Below are positions 1-12,000 of a stretch of DNA of 64,000 nt, piece after piece. The stretch is taken from NCBI GenBank assembly GCA_963966185.1, contig CAWZYM010000398.1, positions 963,501 to 1,027,500 of the forward strand, in the 5' to 3' direction. How positions within the stretch are numbered: position 1 is the stretch's first letter; every line of letters starts with the position of its first letter. Under the pieces are notes generated by a model, which saw only the letters and a list, made by a program, of their open reading frames with translations, did not search any database and was not told where the DNA came from. The translations under genes and the position numbers were made by a program. The DNA is from Rhabditoides inermis. Its lineage: Eukaryota; Nematoda; Chromadorea; Rhabditida; Rhabditidae.

Positions 1-3000
1 TCGTGCTATCCGGAACTGTGGCAGTAGAATGGATGGCTGTCGTCGTGCTATCCGGAACTGTGGCAGTAGAATGGATGGCTGTCGTCGTGCTGTCCGGAAC
101 TGTGACAGTAGATTGAATGGCTGTCGTCGTGCTATCCGGAACTGTGGCAGTAGAATGGATGGCTGTCGTCGTGCTGTCCGGAACTGTGACAGTAGATTGG
201 ATGGCTGTCGTCGTGCTATCCGGAACTGTGACAGTAGATTGGATGGCTGTCGTCGTGATATCCGGAACTGTGACAGTAGATTGGATGGCTGTCGTCGTGC
301 TATCCGGAACTGTGACAGTAGATTGGATGGCTGTCGTCGTGATATCCGGAACTGTGACAGTAGATTGGATGGCTGTCGTCGTGCTGTCCGGAACTGTGAC
401 AGTAGATTGGATGGCTGTCGTCGTGCTATCCGGAACTGTGACAGTAGATTGGATGGCTGTCGTCGTGATATCCGAAACTGTGGCAGTAGTTGGATGGCTG
501 TCGTCGTGATATCCGGAACCGTGACAGAAGTTTGGGTGGCTGTCGTCGTGCTGTCCGGAACTGTGGCAGTAGAGTGGGTGGCTGTCGTGGTGCTGTCCGG
601 AACTGTGGCAGTAGATTGGATGGCTGTCGTCGTGATATCCGGAACTGTGGCAGTAGAATGAATTGCTGTCGTCGTGATATCCGGAACTGTGGCAGTAGAC
701 TGGATGGCTGTCGTCGTGATATCCGGAACTGTGGCAGTAGATTGGACGGCTGTCGTCGTGATATCCGGAACTGTGGCAGTAGACTGGATGGCTGTCGTCG
801 GGATATCCGGAACTGTGGCAGTAGATTGGATGGCTGTCGTCGTGATATCCGGAACTGTGACAGTAGATTGGATGGCTGTCGTCGTGCTATCCGGAACTGT
901 GACAGTAGATTGGATGGCTGTCGTCGTGATATCCGGAACTGTGACAGTAGATTGGATGGCTGTCGTCGTGCTGTCCGGAACTGTGACAGTAGATTGGATG
1001 GCTGTCGTCGTGATATCCGGAACTGTGACAGTAGATTGGGTGGCTGTCGTCGTGCTGTCCGGAACTGTGACAGTAGATTGGATGGCTGTCGTCGTGCTAT
1101 CCGTAACTGTAGCAGTAGATTGGATGGCTGTCGTCGTGCTATCCGGAACTGTGGCAGTAGATTGGATGGCTGTCGTAGTGTTATCCGGAACTGTGGCAGT
1201 AGATTGGATGGCTGTCGTCGTGCTATCCGGAACTGTGGCAGTAGATTGGATAGCTGTCGTCGTGCTATCCGGAACTGTGGCAGTAGATTGGATGGCTGTC
1301 GTCGTGCTGTCCGGAACTGTGGCAGTAGAGTGGGTGGCTGTAGTCGTGCTATACGGAACTGTGACAGTACATTAGATGGCTGTCGTCGTGCTATCCGGAA
1401 CTGTGGCAGTAGATTGGATGGCTGTCGTCGTGCTATCCGTAACTGTGGCAGTAGAATGGATGGCTGTCGTCGTGCTGTCCGGAACTGTGACAGTAGATTG
1501 GATGGCTGTCGTCGTGCTATCCGGAACTGTGACAGTTATTGGATGGCTGTCGTCGTGATATCCGAAACTGTGGCAGTAGATTGGATGACTGTCGTCGTGA
1601 TATCCGGAACCGTGGCAGAAGATTGGGTGGCTGTCGTCGTGCTGTCCGGAACTGTGGCAGTAGAGTGGGTGGCTGTCGTCGTGCTGTCCGGAACTGTGGC
1701 AGTCGATTGGATGGCTGTCGTCGTGATATTCGGAACTGTGGCAGTAGATTGGATGGCTGTCGTCGTGCTGTCCGGAACTGTGGCAGTAGAATGGATGGCT
1801 GTCGTCGTGAGATCCGGAACTGTGACAGTAGATTGGATGGTTGTCGTCGTGATATCCGGAACTGTGGCAGTAGAGTGGGTGGCTGTCGTCGTGCTGTTCG
1901 GAACTGTGGCAGTAGAGTGAATGGCTGTCGTCGTGCTGTCCGGAACTGTGGCAGTAGATTGGATGGCTGTCGTCGTGCTATCCGTAACTGTGGCAGTAGA
2001 TTGGATGGCTGGCGTCGTGAGATCCGGAACTGTGGCAGTAGATTGGATGGCTGTCGTAGTGCTATCCGGAACTGTGGCAGTAGATTGGATGGCTGTCGTT
2101 GTGCTATCCGGAACTGTGGCAGTAGATTGGATGGCTGTCGTCGTGAGATCCGGAACTGTGGCAGTCGAGTGGGTGGCTGTCGGCGTGATATCCGGAACTG
2201 TGACAGTAGATTGGATGGCTGTCGTCGTGATATCCGGAACTGTGACAGTAGATTGGATGGCTGTCGTCGTGCTATCCGGAACTGTGACAGTAGATTGGAT
2301 GGCTGTCGTCGTGATATCCGGAACTGTGACAGTAGATTGGATGGCTGTCGTCGTGCTGTCCGGAACTGTGACAGTAGATTGGATGGCTGTCGTCGTGCTA
2401 TCCGGAACTGTGACAGTAGATTGGATGGCTGTCGTCGTGCTGTCCGGAACTGTGACAGTTGATTGGGTGGCTGTCGTCGTGATATCCGGAACTGTGGCAG
2501 TAGATTGGATGGCTGTCGTCGTGCTATCCGGAACTGTGGTAGTCGAGTGGGTGGCTGTCGGCGTGATATCCGGAACTGTGGCAGTAAAGTGGTTGGCTGT
2601 CGTCGTGCTATCCGGAACTGTGACAGTAGATTGGATGGCTGTCGTCGTGCTATCCGGAACTGTGGCAGTCGAGTGGGTGGCTGTCGGCGTGATATCCGGA
2701 ACTGTGGCAGTAGAGTGGGTGGCTGTCGTCGTGCTATCCGGAACTGTGACAGTAGATTGGATGATTGTCGTCGTGCTATCCGGAACTGTGACAGTAGATT
2801 GGATGGCTGTCGTCGTGCTGTTCGGAACTGTGGCAGTAGAGTGAATGGCTGTCGTCGTGCTATCCGTAACTGTGGCAGTAGATTGGATGGCTGTCGTCGT
2901 GAGATCCGGAACTGTGACAGTTGATTGGGTGGCTGTCGTCGTGCTGTCCGGAACTGTGGCAGTAGAATGGATGGCTGTCGTCGTGCTATCCGGAACTGTG

Positions 3001-6000
3001 GCAGTAGATTGAGTGGCTGTCGTCGTGCTATCCGGAACTGTGGCAGTAGATTGGATGGCTGTCGTCGTGCTGTCCGGAACTGTGACAGTTGATTGGGTGG
3101 CTGTCGTCGTGCTGTCCGGAACTGTGGCAGTAGAATGGATGGCTGTCGTCGTGCTGTCCGGAACTGTGACAGTAGATTGGATGGCTGTCGTCGTGCTATC
3201 CGGAACTGTGGCAGTAGAATGGATGGCTGTCGTCGTGCTGTCCGGAACTGTGGCAGTAGATTGGATGGCTGTCGTCGTGCTGTCCGGAACTGTGACAGTA
3301 GATTGGATGGCTGTCGGCGTGATATCCGGAACTGTAGCAGTAGAGTGGTTGGCTGTCGTCGTGCTATCCGGAACTGTGGCAGTAGATTGGATGGCTGTCG
3401 TCGTGCTATCCGGACTGTGACAGTAGATTGGATGGCTGTCGTCGTGATATCCGGAACTGTGGCAGTAGATTGGATGGCTGTCGTCGTGCTATCCGGAACT
3501 GTGGCAGTAGAATGGATGGCTGTCGTCGTGCTATCCGGAACTGTGGCAGTAGAATGGATGGCTGTCGTCGTGCTGTCCGGAACTGTGACAGTAGATTGAA
3601 TGGCTGTCGTCGTGCTATCCGGAACTGTGGCAGTAGAATGGATGGCTGTCGTCGTGCTGTCCGGAACTGTGACAGTAGATTGGATGGCTGTCGTCGTGCT
3701 ATCCGGAACTGTGACAGTAGATTGGATGGCTGTCGTCGTGATATCCGGAACTGTGACAGTAGATTGGATGGCTGTCGTCGTGCTATCCGGAACTGTGACA
3801 GTAGATTGGATGGCTGTCGTCGTGATATCCGGAACTGTGACAGTAGATTGGATGGCTGTCGTCGTGCTGTCCGGAACTGTGACAGTAGATTGGATGGCTG
3901 TCGTCGTGCTATCCGGAACTGTGACAGTAGATTGGATGGCTGTCGTCGTGATATCCGAAACTGTGGCAGTAGATTGGATGGCTGTCGTCGTGATATCCGG
4001 AACCGTGACAGAAGTTTGGGTGGCTGTCGTCGTGCTGTCCGGAACTGTGGCAGTAGAGTGGGTGGCTGTCGTGGTGCTGTCCGGAACTGTGGCAGTAGAT
4101 TGGATGGCTGTCGTCGTGATATCCGGAACTGTGGCAGTAGAATGAATTGCTGTCGTCGTGATATCCGGAACTGTGGCAGTAGACTGGATGGCTGTCGTCG
4201 TGATATCCGGAACTGTGGCAGTAGATTGGACGGCTGTCGTCGTGATATCCGGAACTGTGGCAGTAGACTGGATGGCTGTCGTCGTCATATCCGGAACTGT
4301 GGCAGTAGATTGGACGGCTGTCGTCGTGATATCCGGAACTGTGCCAGTAGACTGGATGGCTGTCGTCGTGATATCCGAAACTGTGGCAGTAGAATGAATT
4401 GCTGTCGTCGTGATATCCGGAGCTGTGGCAGTAGAATGAATTGCTGTCGTCGTGATATCCGGAACTGTGGCAGTAGACTGGATGGCTGTCGTCGTGATAT
4501 CCGGAACTGTGGCAGTAGAATGAATTGCTGTCGTCGTGATATCCGCAACTGTGGCAGTAGACTGGATGGCTGTCGTCGTGATATCCGGAACTGTGGCAGT
4601 AGATTAGATGGCTGTCGTCGTGATATCCGGAACTGTGACAGTAGATTGGATGGCTGTCGTCGTGCTATCCGGAACTGTGACAGTAGATTGGATGGCTGTC
4701 GTCGTGATATCCGGAACTGTGACAGTAGATTGGATGGCTGTCGTCGTGCTGTTCGGAACTGTGACAGTAGATTGGATGGCTGTCGTCGTGATATCCGGAA
4801 CTGTGACAGTAGATTGGGTGGCTGTCGTCGTGCTGTCCGGAACTGTGACAGTAGATTGGATGGCTGTCGTCGTGCTATCCGGAACTGTGACAGTAGATTG
4901 GACGGCTGTCGTCGTGATATCCGGAACTGTGGCAGTAGATTGGATGGCTGTCGTCGTGCTATCCGGAACTGTGGCAGTAGATTGGATGGCTGTCGTAGTG
5001 CTATCCGGAACTGTGGCAGTAGATTGGATGGCTGTCGTCGTGCTATCCGGAACTGTGGCAGTAGATTGGATAGCTGTCGTCGTGCTATCCGGAACTGTGG
5101 CAGTAGATTGGATGGCTGTCGTCGTGCTGTCCGGAACTGTGGCAGTAGAGTGGGTGGCTGTAGTCGTGCTATACGGAACTGTGACAGTACATTGGATGGC
5201 TGTCGTCGTGCTATCCGGAACTGTGTCAGTAGATTGGGTGGCTGTCGTCGTGCTGTCCGGAACTGTGACAGTAGATTGGATGGCTGTCGTCGTGCTATCC
5301 GGAACTGTGGCAGTAGAGTGGGTGGCTGTCGTCGTGCTATCCGGAACTGTGACAGTCGAGTGGGTGGCTTTCGGCGTGATATCCGGAACTGTGGCAGTAG
5401 ATTGGATGGCTGTCGTCGTGCTATCCGGAACTGTGGCAGTAGAATGGATGGCTGTCGTCGTGCTATCCGGAACTGTGGCAGTAGAATGGATGGCTGTCGT
5501 CGTGCTGTCCGGAACTGTGACAGTAGATTGAATGGCTGTCGTCGTGCTATCCGGAACTGTGGCAGTAGAATGGATGGCTGTCGTCGTGCTGTCCGGAACT
5601 GTGACAGTAGATTGGATGGCTGTCGTCGTGCTATCCGGAACTGTGACAGTAGATTGGATGGCTGTCGTCGTGATATCCGGAACTGTGACAGTAGATTGGA
5701 TGGCTGTCGTCGTGCTATCCGGAACTGTGACAGTAGATTGGATGGCTGTCGTCGTGATATCCGGAACTGTGACAGTAGATTGGATGGCTGTCGTCGTGCT
5801 GTCCGGAACTGTGACAGTAGATTGGATGGCTGTCGTCGTGCTATCCGGAACTGTGACAGTAGATTGGATGGCTGTCGTCGTGATATCCGAAACTGTGGCA
5901 GTAGTTGGATGGCTGTCGTCGTGCTGTCCGGAACTGTGGCAGTAGAGTGGGTGGCTGTCGTGGTGCTGTCCGGAACTGTGGCAGTAGATTGGATGGCTGT

Positions 6001-9000
6001 CGTCGTGATATCCGGAACTGTGGCAGTAGAATGAATTGCTGTCGTCGTGATATCCGGAACTGTGGCAGTAGACTGGATGGCTGTCGTCGTGATATCCGGA
6101 ACTGTGGCAGTAGATTGGACGGCTGTCGTCGTGATATCCGGAACTGTGGCAGTAGACTGGATGGCTGTCGTCGGGATATCCGGAACTGTGGCAGTAGATT
6201 GGATGGCTGTCGTCGTGATATCCGGAACTGTGACAGTAGATTGGATGGCTGTCGTCGTGCTATCCGGAACTGTGACAGTAGATTGGATGGCTGTCGTCGT
6301 GATATCCGGAACTGTGACAGTAGATTGGATGGCTGTCGTCGTGCTGTCCGGAACTGTGACAGTAGATTGGATGGCTGTCGTCGTGATATCCGGAACTGTG
6401 ACAGTAGATTGGGTGGCTGTCGTCGTGCTGTCCGGAACTGTGACAGTAGATTGGATGGCTGTCGTCGTGCTATCCGTAACTGTAGCAGTAGATTGGATGG
6501 CTGTCGTCGTGCTATCCGGAACTGTGGCAGTAGATTGGATGGCTGTCGTAGTGTTATCCGGAACTGTGGCAGTAGATTGGATGGCTGTCGTCGTGCTATC
6601 CGGAACTGTGGCAGTAGATTGGATAGCTGTCGTCGTGCTATCCGGAACTGTGGCAGTAGATTGGATGGCTGTCGTCGTGCTGTCCGGAACTGTGGCAGTA
6701 GAGTGGGTGGCTGTAGTCGTGCTATACGGAACTGTGACAGTACATTGGATGGCTGTCGTCGTGCTATCCGGAACTGTGGCAGTAGATTGGATGGCTGTCG
6801 TCGTGCTATCCGTAACTGTGGCAGTAGAATATATGGCTGTCGTCGTGCTGTCCGGAACTGTGACAGTAGATTGGATGGCTGTCGTCGTGCTATCCGGAAC
6901 TGTGACAGTTATTGGATGGCTGTCGTCGTGATATCCGAAACTGTGGCAGTAGATTGGATGACTGTCGTCGTGATATCCGGAACCGTGGCAGAAGATTGGG
7001 TGGCTGTCGTCGTGCTGTCCGGAACTGTGGCAGTAGAGTGGGTGGCTGTCGTCGTGCTGTCCGGAACTGTGGCAGTCGATTGGATGGCTGTCGTCGTGAT
7101 ATTCGGAACTGTGGCAGTAGATTGGATGGCTGTCGTCGTGCTGTCCGGAACTGTGGCAGTAGAATGGATGGCTGTCGTCGTGAGATCCGGAACTGTGACA
7201 GTAGATTGGATGGTTGTCGTCGTGATATCCGGAACTGTGGCAGTAGAGTGGGTGGCTGTCGTCGTGCTGTTCGGAACTGTGGCAGTAGAGTGAATGGCTG
7301 TCGTCGTGCTGTCCGGAACTGTGGCAGTAGATTGGATGGCTGTCGTCGTGCTATCCGTAACTGTGGCAGTAGATTGGATGGCTGTCGTCGTGAGATCCGG
7401 AACTGTGGCAGTAGATTGGATGGCTGTCGTAGTGCTATCCGGAACTGTGGCAGTAGATTGGATGGCTGTCGTTGTGCTATCCGGAACTGTGGCAGTAGAT
7501 TGGATGGCTGTCGTCGTGAGATCCGGAACTGTGGCAGTCGAGTGGGTGGCTGTCGGCGTGATATCCGGAACTGTGGCAGTAGATTGGATGGCTGTCGTCG
7601 TGCTATCCGGAACTGTGGTAGTCGAGTGGGTGGCTGTCGGCGTGATATCCGGAACTGTGGCAGTAAAGTGGTTGGCTGTCGTCGTGCTATCCGGAACTGT
7701 GACAGTAGATTGGATGGCTGTCGTCGTGCTATCCGGAACTGTGGCAGTCGAGTGGGTGGCTGTCGGCGTGATATCCGGAACTGTGGCAGTAGAGTGGGTG
7801 GCTGTCGTCGTGCTATCCGGAACTGTGACAGTAGATTGGATGATTGTCGTCGTGCTATCCGGAACTGTGACAGTAGATTGGATGGCTGTCGTCGTGCTGT
7901 TCGGAACTGTGGCAGTAGAGTGAATGGCTGTCGTCGTGCTATCCGTAACTGTGGCAGTAGATTGGATGGCTGTCGTCGTGAGATCCGGAACTGTGGCAGT
8001 AGATTGGATGGCTGTCGTAGTGCTATCCGGAACTGTGGCAGTAGATTGGATGGCTGTCGTTGTGCTATCCGGAACTGTGACAGTAGATTGAATGGCTGTC
8101 GTCGTGATATCCGGAACTGTGGCAGTAGAATGAATTGCTGTCGTCGTGATATCCGGAACTGTGGCAGTAGATTGGACGGCTGTCGTCGTGATATCCGGAA
8201 CTGTGGCAGTAGACTGGATGGCTGTCGTCGTGATATCCGGAACTGTGGCAGTAGAATGAATTGCTGTCGTCGTGATATCCGGAACTGTGGCAGTAGACTG
8301 GATGGCTGTCGTCGTGATATCCGGAACTGTGGCAGTAGATTGGACGGCTGTCGTCGTGATATCCGGAACTGTGGCAGTAGACTGGATGGCTGTCGTCGTC
8401 ATATCCGGAACTGTGGCAGTAGATTGGACGGCTGTCGTCGTGATATCCGGAACTGTGTCAGTAGACTGGATGGCTGTCGTCGTGATATCCGAAACTGTGG
8501 CAGTAGAATGAATTGCTGTCGTCGTGATATCCGGAGCTGTGGCAGTAGAATGAATTGCTGTCGTCGTGATATCCGGAACTGTGGCAGTAGACTGGATGGC
8601 TGTCGTCGTGATATCCGGAACTGTGGCAGTAGAATGAATTGCTGTCGTCGTGATATCCGGAACTGTGGCAGTAGATTGGACGGCTGTCGTCGTGATATCC
8701 GGAACTGTGGCAGTAGACTGGATGGCTGTCGTCGTCATATCCGGAACTGTGGCAGTAGATTGGACGGCTGTCGTCGTGATATCCGGAACTGTGTCAGTAG
8801 ACTGGATGGCTGTCGTCGTGATATCCGAAACTGTGGCAGTAGAATGAATTGCTGTCGTCGTGATATCCGGAACTGTGGCAGTAGATTGGATGGCTGCCGT
8901 CGTGATATCCGGAACTGTGGCAGTAGACTGGATGGCTGTCGTCGTGATATCCGGAACTGTGGCAGTAGAGTGGGTGGCTGTAGTCGTGCTATACGGAACT

Positions 9001-12000
9001 GTGACAGTACATTGGATGGCTGTCGTCGTGCTATCCGGAACTGTGGCAGTAGATTGGATGGCTGTCGTCGTGCTATCCGTAACTGTGGCAGTAGACTGGA
9101 TGGCTGTCGTCGTGCTGTCCGGAACTGTGGCAGTAGAGTGGGTGGCTGTAGTCGTGCTATACGGAACTGTGACAGTACATTGGATGGCTGTCGTCGTGCT
9201 ATCCGGAACTGTGGCAGTAGATTGGATGGCTGTCGTCGTGCTATCCGTAACTGTGGCAGTAGAATGGATGGCTGTCGTCGTGCTGTCCGGAACTGTGACA
9301 GTAGATTGGATGGCTGTCGTCGTGCTATCCGGAACTGTGACAGTTATTGGATGGCTGTCGTCGTGATATCCGAAACTGTGGCAGTAGATTGGATGACTGT
9401 CGTCGTGATATCCGGAACCGTGGCAGAAGATTGGGTGGCTGTCGTCGTGCTGTCCGGAACTGTGGCAGTAGAGTGGGTGGCTGTCGTCGTGTTATCCGGA
9501 ACTGTGGCAGTAGAATGAATTGCTGTCGTCGTGATATCCGAAACTGTGGCAGTAGAATGAATTGCTGTCGTCGTGATATCCGGAGCTGTGGCAGTAGAAT
9601 GAATTGCTGTCGTCGTGATATCCGGAACTGTGGCAGTAGACTGGATGGCTGTCGTCGTGATATCCGGAACTGTGGCAGTAGATTGGATGGCTGTCGTAGT
9701 GCTATCCGGAACTGTGGCAGTAGATTGGATGGCTGTCGTTGTGCTATCCGGAACTGTGGCAGTAGATTGGATGGCTGTCGTCGTGAGATCCGGAACTGTG
9801 GCAGTCGAGTGGGTGGCTGTCGGCGTGATATCCGGAACTGTGGCAGTAGATTGGATGGCTGTCGTCGTGCTATCCGGAACTGTGGTAGTCGAGTGGGTGG
9901 CTGTCGGCGTGATATCCGGAACTGTGGCAGTAAAGTGGTTGGCTGTCGTCGTGCTATCCGGAACTGTGACAGTAGATTGGATGGCTGTCGTCGTGCTATC
10001 CGGAACTGTGGCAGTCGAGTGGGTGGCTGTCGGCGTGATATCCGGAACTGTGGCAGTAGAGTGGGTGGCTGTCGTCGTGCTATCCGGAACTGTGACAGTA
10101 GATTGGATGATTGTCGTCGTGCTATCCGGAACTGTGACAGTAGATTGGATGGCTGTCGTCGTGCTGTTCGGAACTGTGGCAGTAGAGTGAATGGCTGTCG
10201 TCGTGCTATCCGTAACTGTGGCAGTAGATTGGATGGCTGTCGTCGTGAGATCCGGAACTGTGGCAGTAGATTGGATGGCTGTCGTAGTGCTATCCGGAAC
10301 TGTGGCAGTAGATTGGATGGCTGTCGTTGTGCTATCCGGAACTGTGACAGTAGATTGAATGGCTGTCGTCGTGATATCCGGAACTGTGGCAGTAGAATGA
10401 ATTGCTGTCGTCGTGATATCCGGAACTGTGGCAGTAGATTGGACGGCTGTCGTCGTGATATCCGGAACTGTGGCAGTAGACTGGATGGCTGTCGTCGTGA
10501 TATCCGGAACTGTGTCAGTAGACTGGATGGCTGTCGTCGTGATATCCGAAACTGTGGCAGTAGAATGAATTGCTGTCGTCGTGATATCCGGAACTGTGGC
10601 AGTAGATTGGATGGCTGCCGTCGTGATATCCGGAACTGTGGCAGTAGATTGGATGGCTGTCGTCGTGCTGTCCGGAACTGTGACAGTAGATTGGATGGAT
10701 GTCGTCGTGCTATCCGGAACCGTGGCAGTAGATTGAGTGGCTGTCGTCGTGCTGTCCGGAACTGTGGCAGTAGATTGGATGGCTGTCGTCGTGCTATCCG
10801 GAACTGTGACAGTTATTGGATGGCTGTCGTCGTGATATCCGAAACTGTGGCAGTAGATTGGATGACTGTCGTCGTGATATCCGGAACCGTGGCAGAAGAT
10901 TGGGTGGCTGTCGTCGTGCTGTCCGGAACTGTGGCAGTAGAGTGGGTGGCTGTCGTCGTGCTGTCCGGAACTGTGGCAGTCGATTGGATGGCTGTCGTCG
11001 TGATATTCGGAACTGTGGCAGTAGATTGGATGGCTGTCGTCGTGCTGTCCGGAACTGTGGCAGTAGAATGGATGGCTGTCGTCGTGAGATCCGGAACTGT
11101 GGCAGTAGATTGGATGGTTGTCGTCGTGATATCCGGAACTGTGGCAGTAGAGTGGGTGGCTGTCGTCGTGCTGTTCGGAACTGTGGCAGTAGAGTGAATG
11201 GCTGTCGTCGTGCTGTCCGGAACTGTGGCAGTAGATTGGATGGCTGTCGTCGTGCTATCCGTAACTGTGGCAGTAGATTGGATGGCTGTCGTCGTGAGAT
11301 CCGGAACTGTGGCAGTAGATTGGATGGCTGTCGTAGTGCTATCCGGAACTGTGGCAGTAGATTGGATGGCTGTCGTTGTGCTATCCGGAACTGTGGCAGT
11401 AGATTGGATGGCTGTCGTCGTGAGATCCGGAACTGTGGCAGTCGAGTGGGTGGCTGTCGGCGTGATATCCGGAACTGTGGCAGTAGATTGGATGGCTGTC
11501 GTCGTGCTATCCGGAACTGTGGTAGTCGAGTGGGTGGCTGTCGGCGTGATATCCGGAACTGTGGCAGTAAAGTGGTTGGCTGTCGTCGTGCTATCCGGAA
11601 CTGTGACAGTAGATTGGATGGCTGTCGTCGTGCTATCCGGAACTGTGGCAGTCGAGTGGGTGGCTGTCGGCGTGATATCCGGAACTGTGGCAGTAGAGTG
11701 GGTGGCTGTCGTCGTGCTATCCGGAACTGTGACAGTAGATTGGATGATTGTCGTCGTGCTATCCGGAACTGTGATAGTAGATTGGATGGCTGTCGTCGTG
11801 CTGTTCGGAACTGTGGCAGTAGAGTGAATGGTCGTCGTCGTGCTATCCGTAACTGTGGCAGTAGATTGGATGGCTGTCGTCGTGAGATCCGGAACTGTGG
11901 CAGTAGATTGGATGGCTGTCGTAGTGCTATCCGGAACTGTGGCAGTAGATTGGATGGCTGTCGTTGTGCTATCCGGAACTGTGACAGTAGATTGAATGGC

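Noticed and set aside
6909..8738. Separate minus-strand mucin genes at 1,517-4,288 and 6,909-8,738
   Set aside because: They are internal pieces of the same array, opened by an ATG within the repeat; no separate promoter, unique exon or signal peptide exists.
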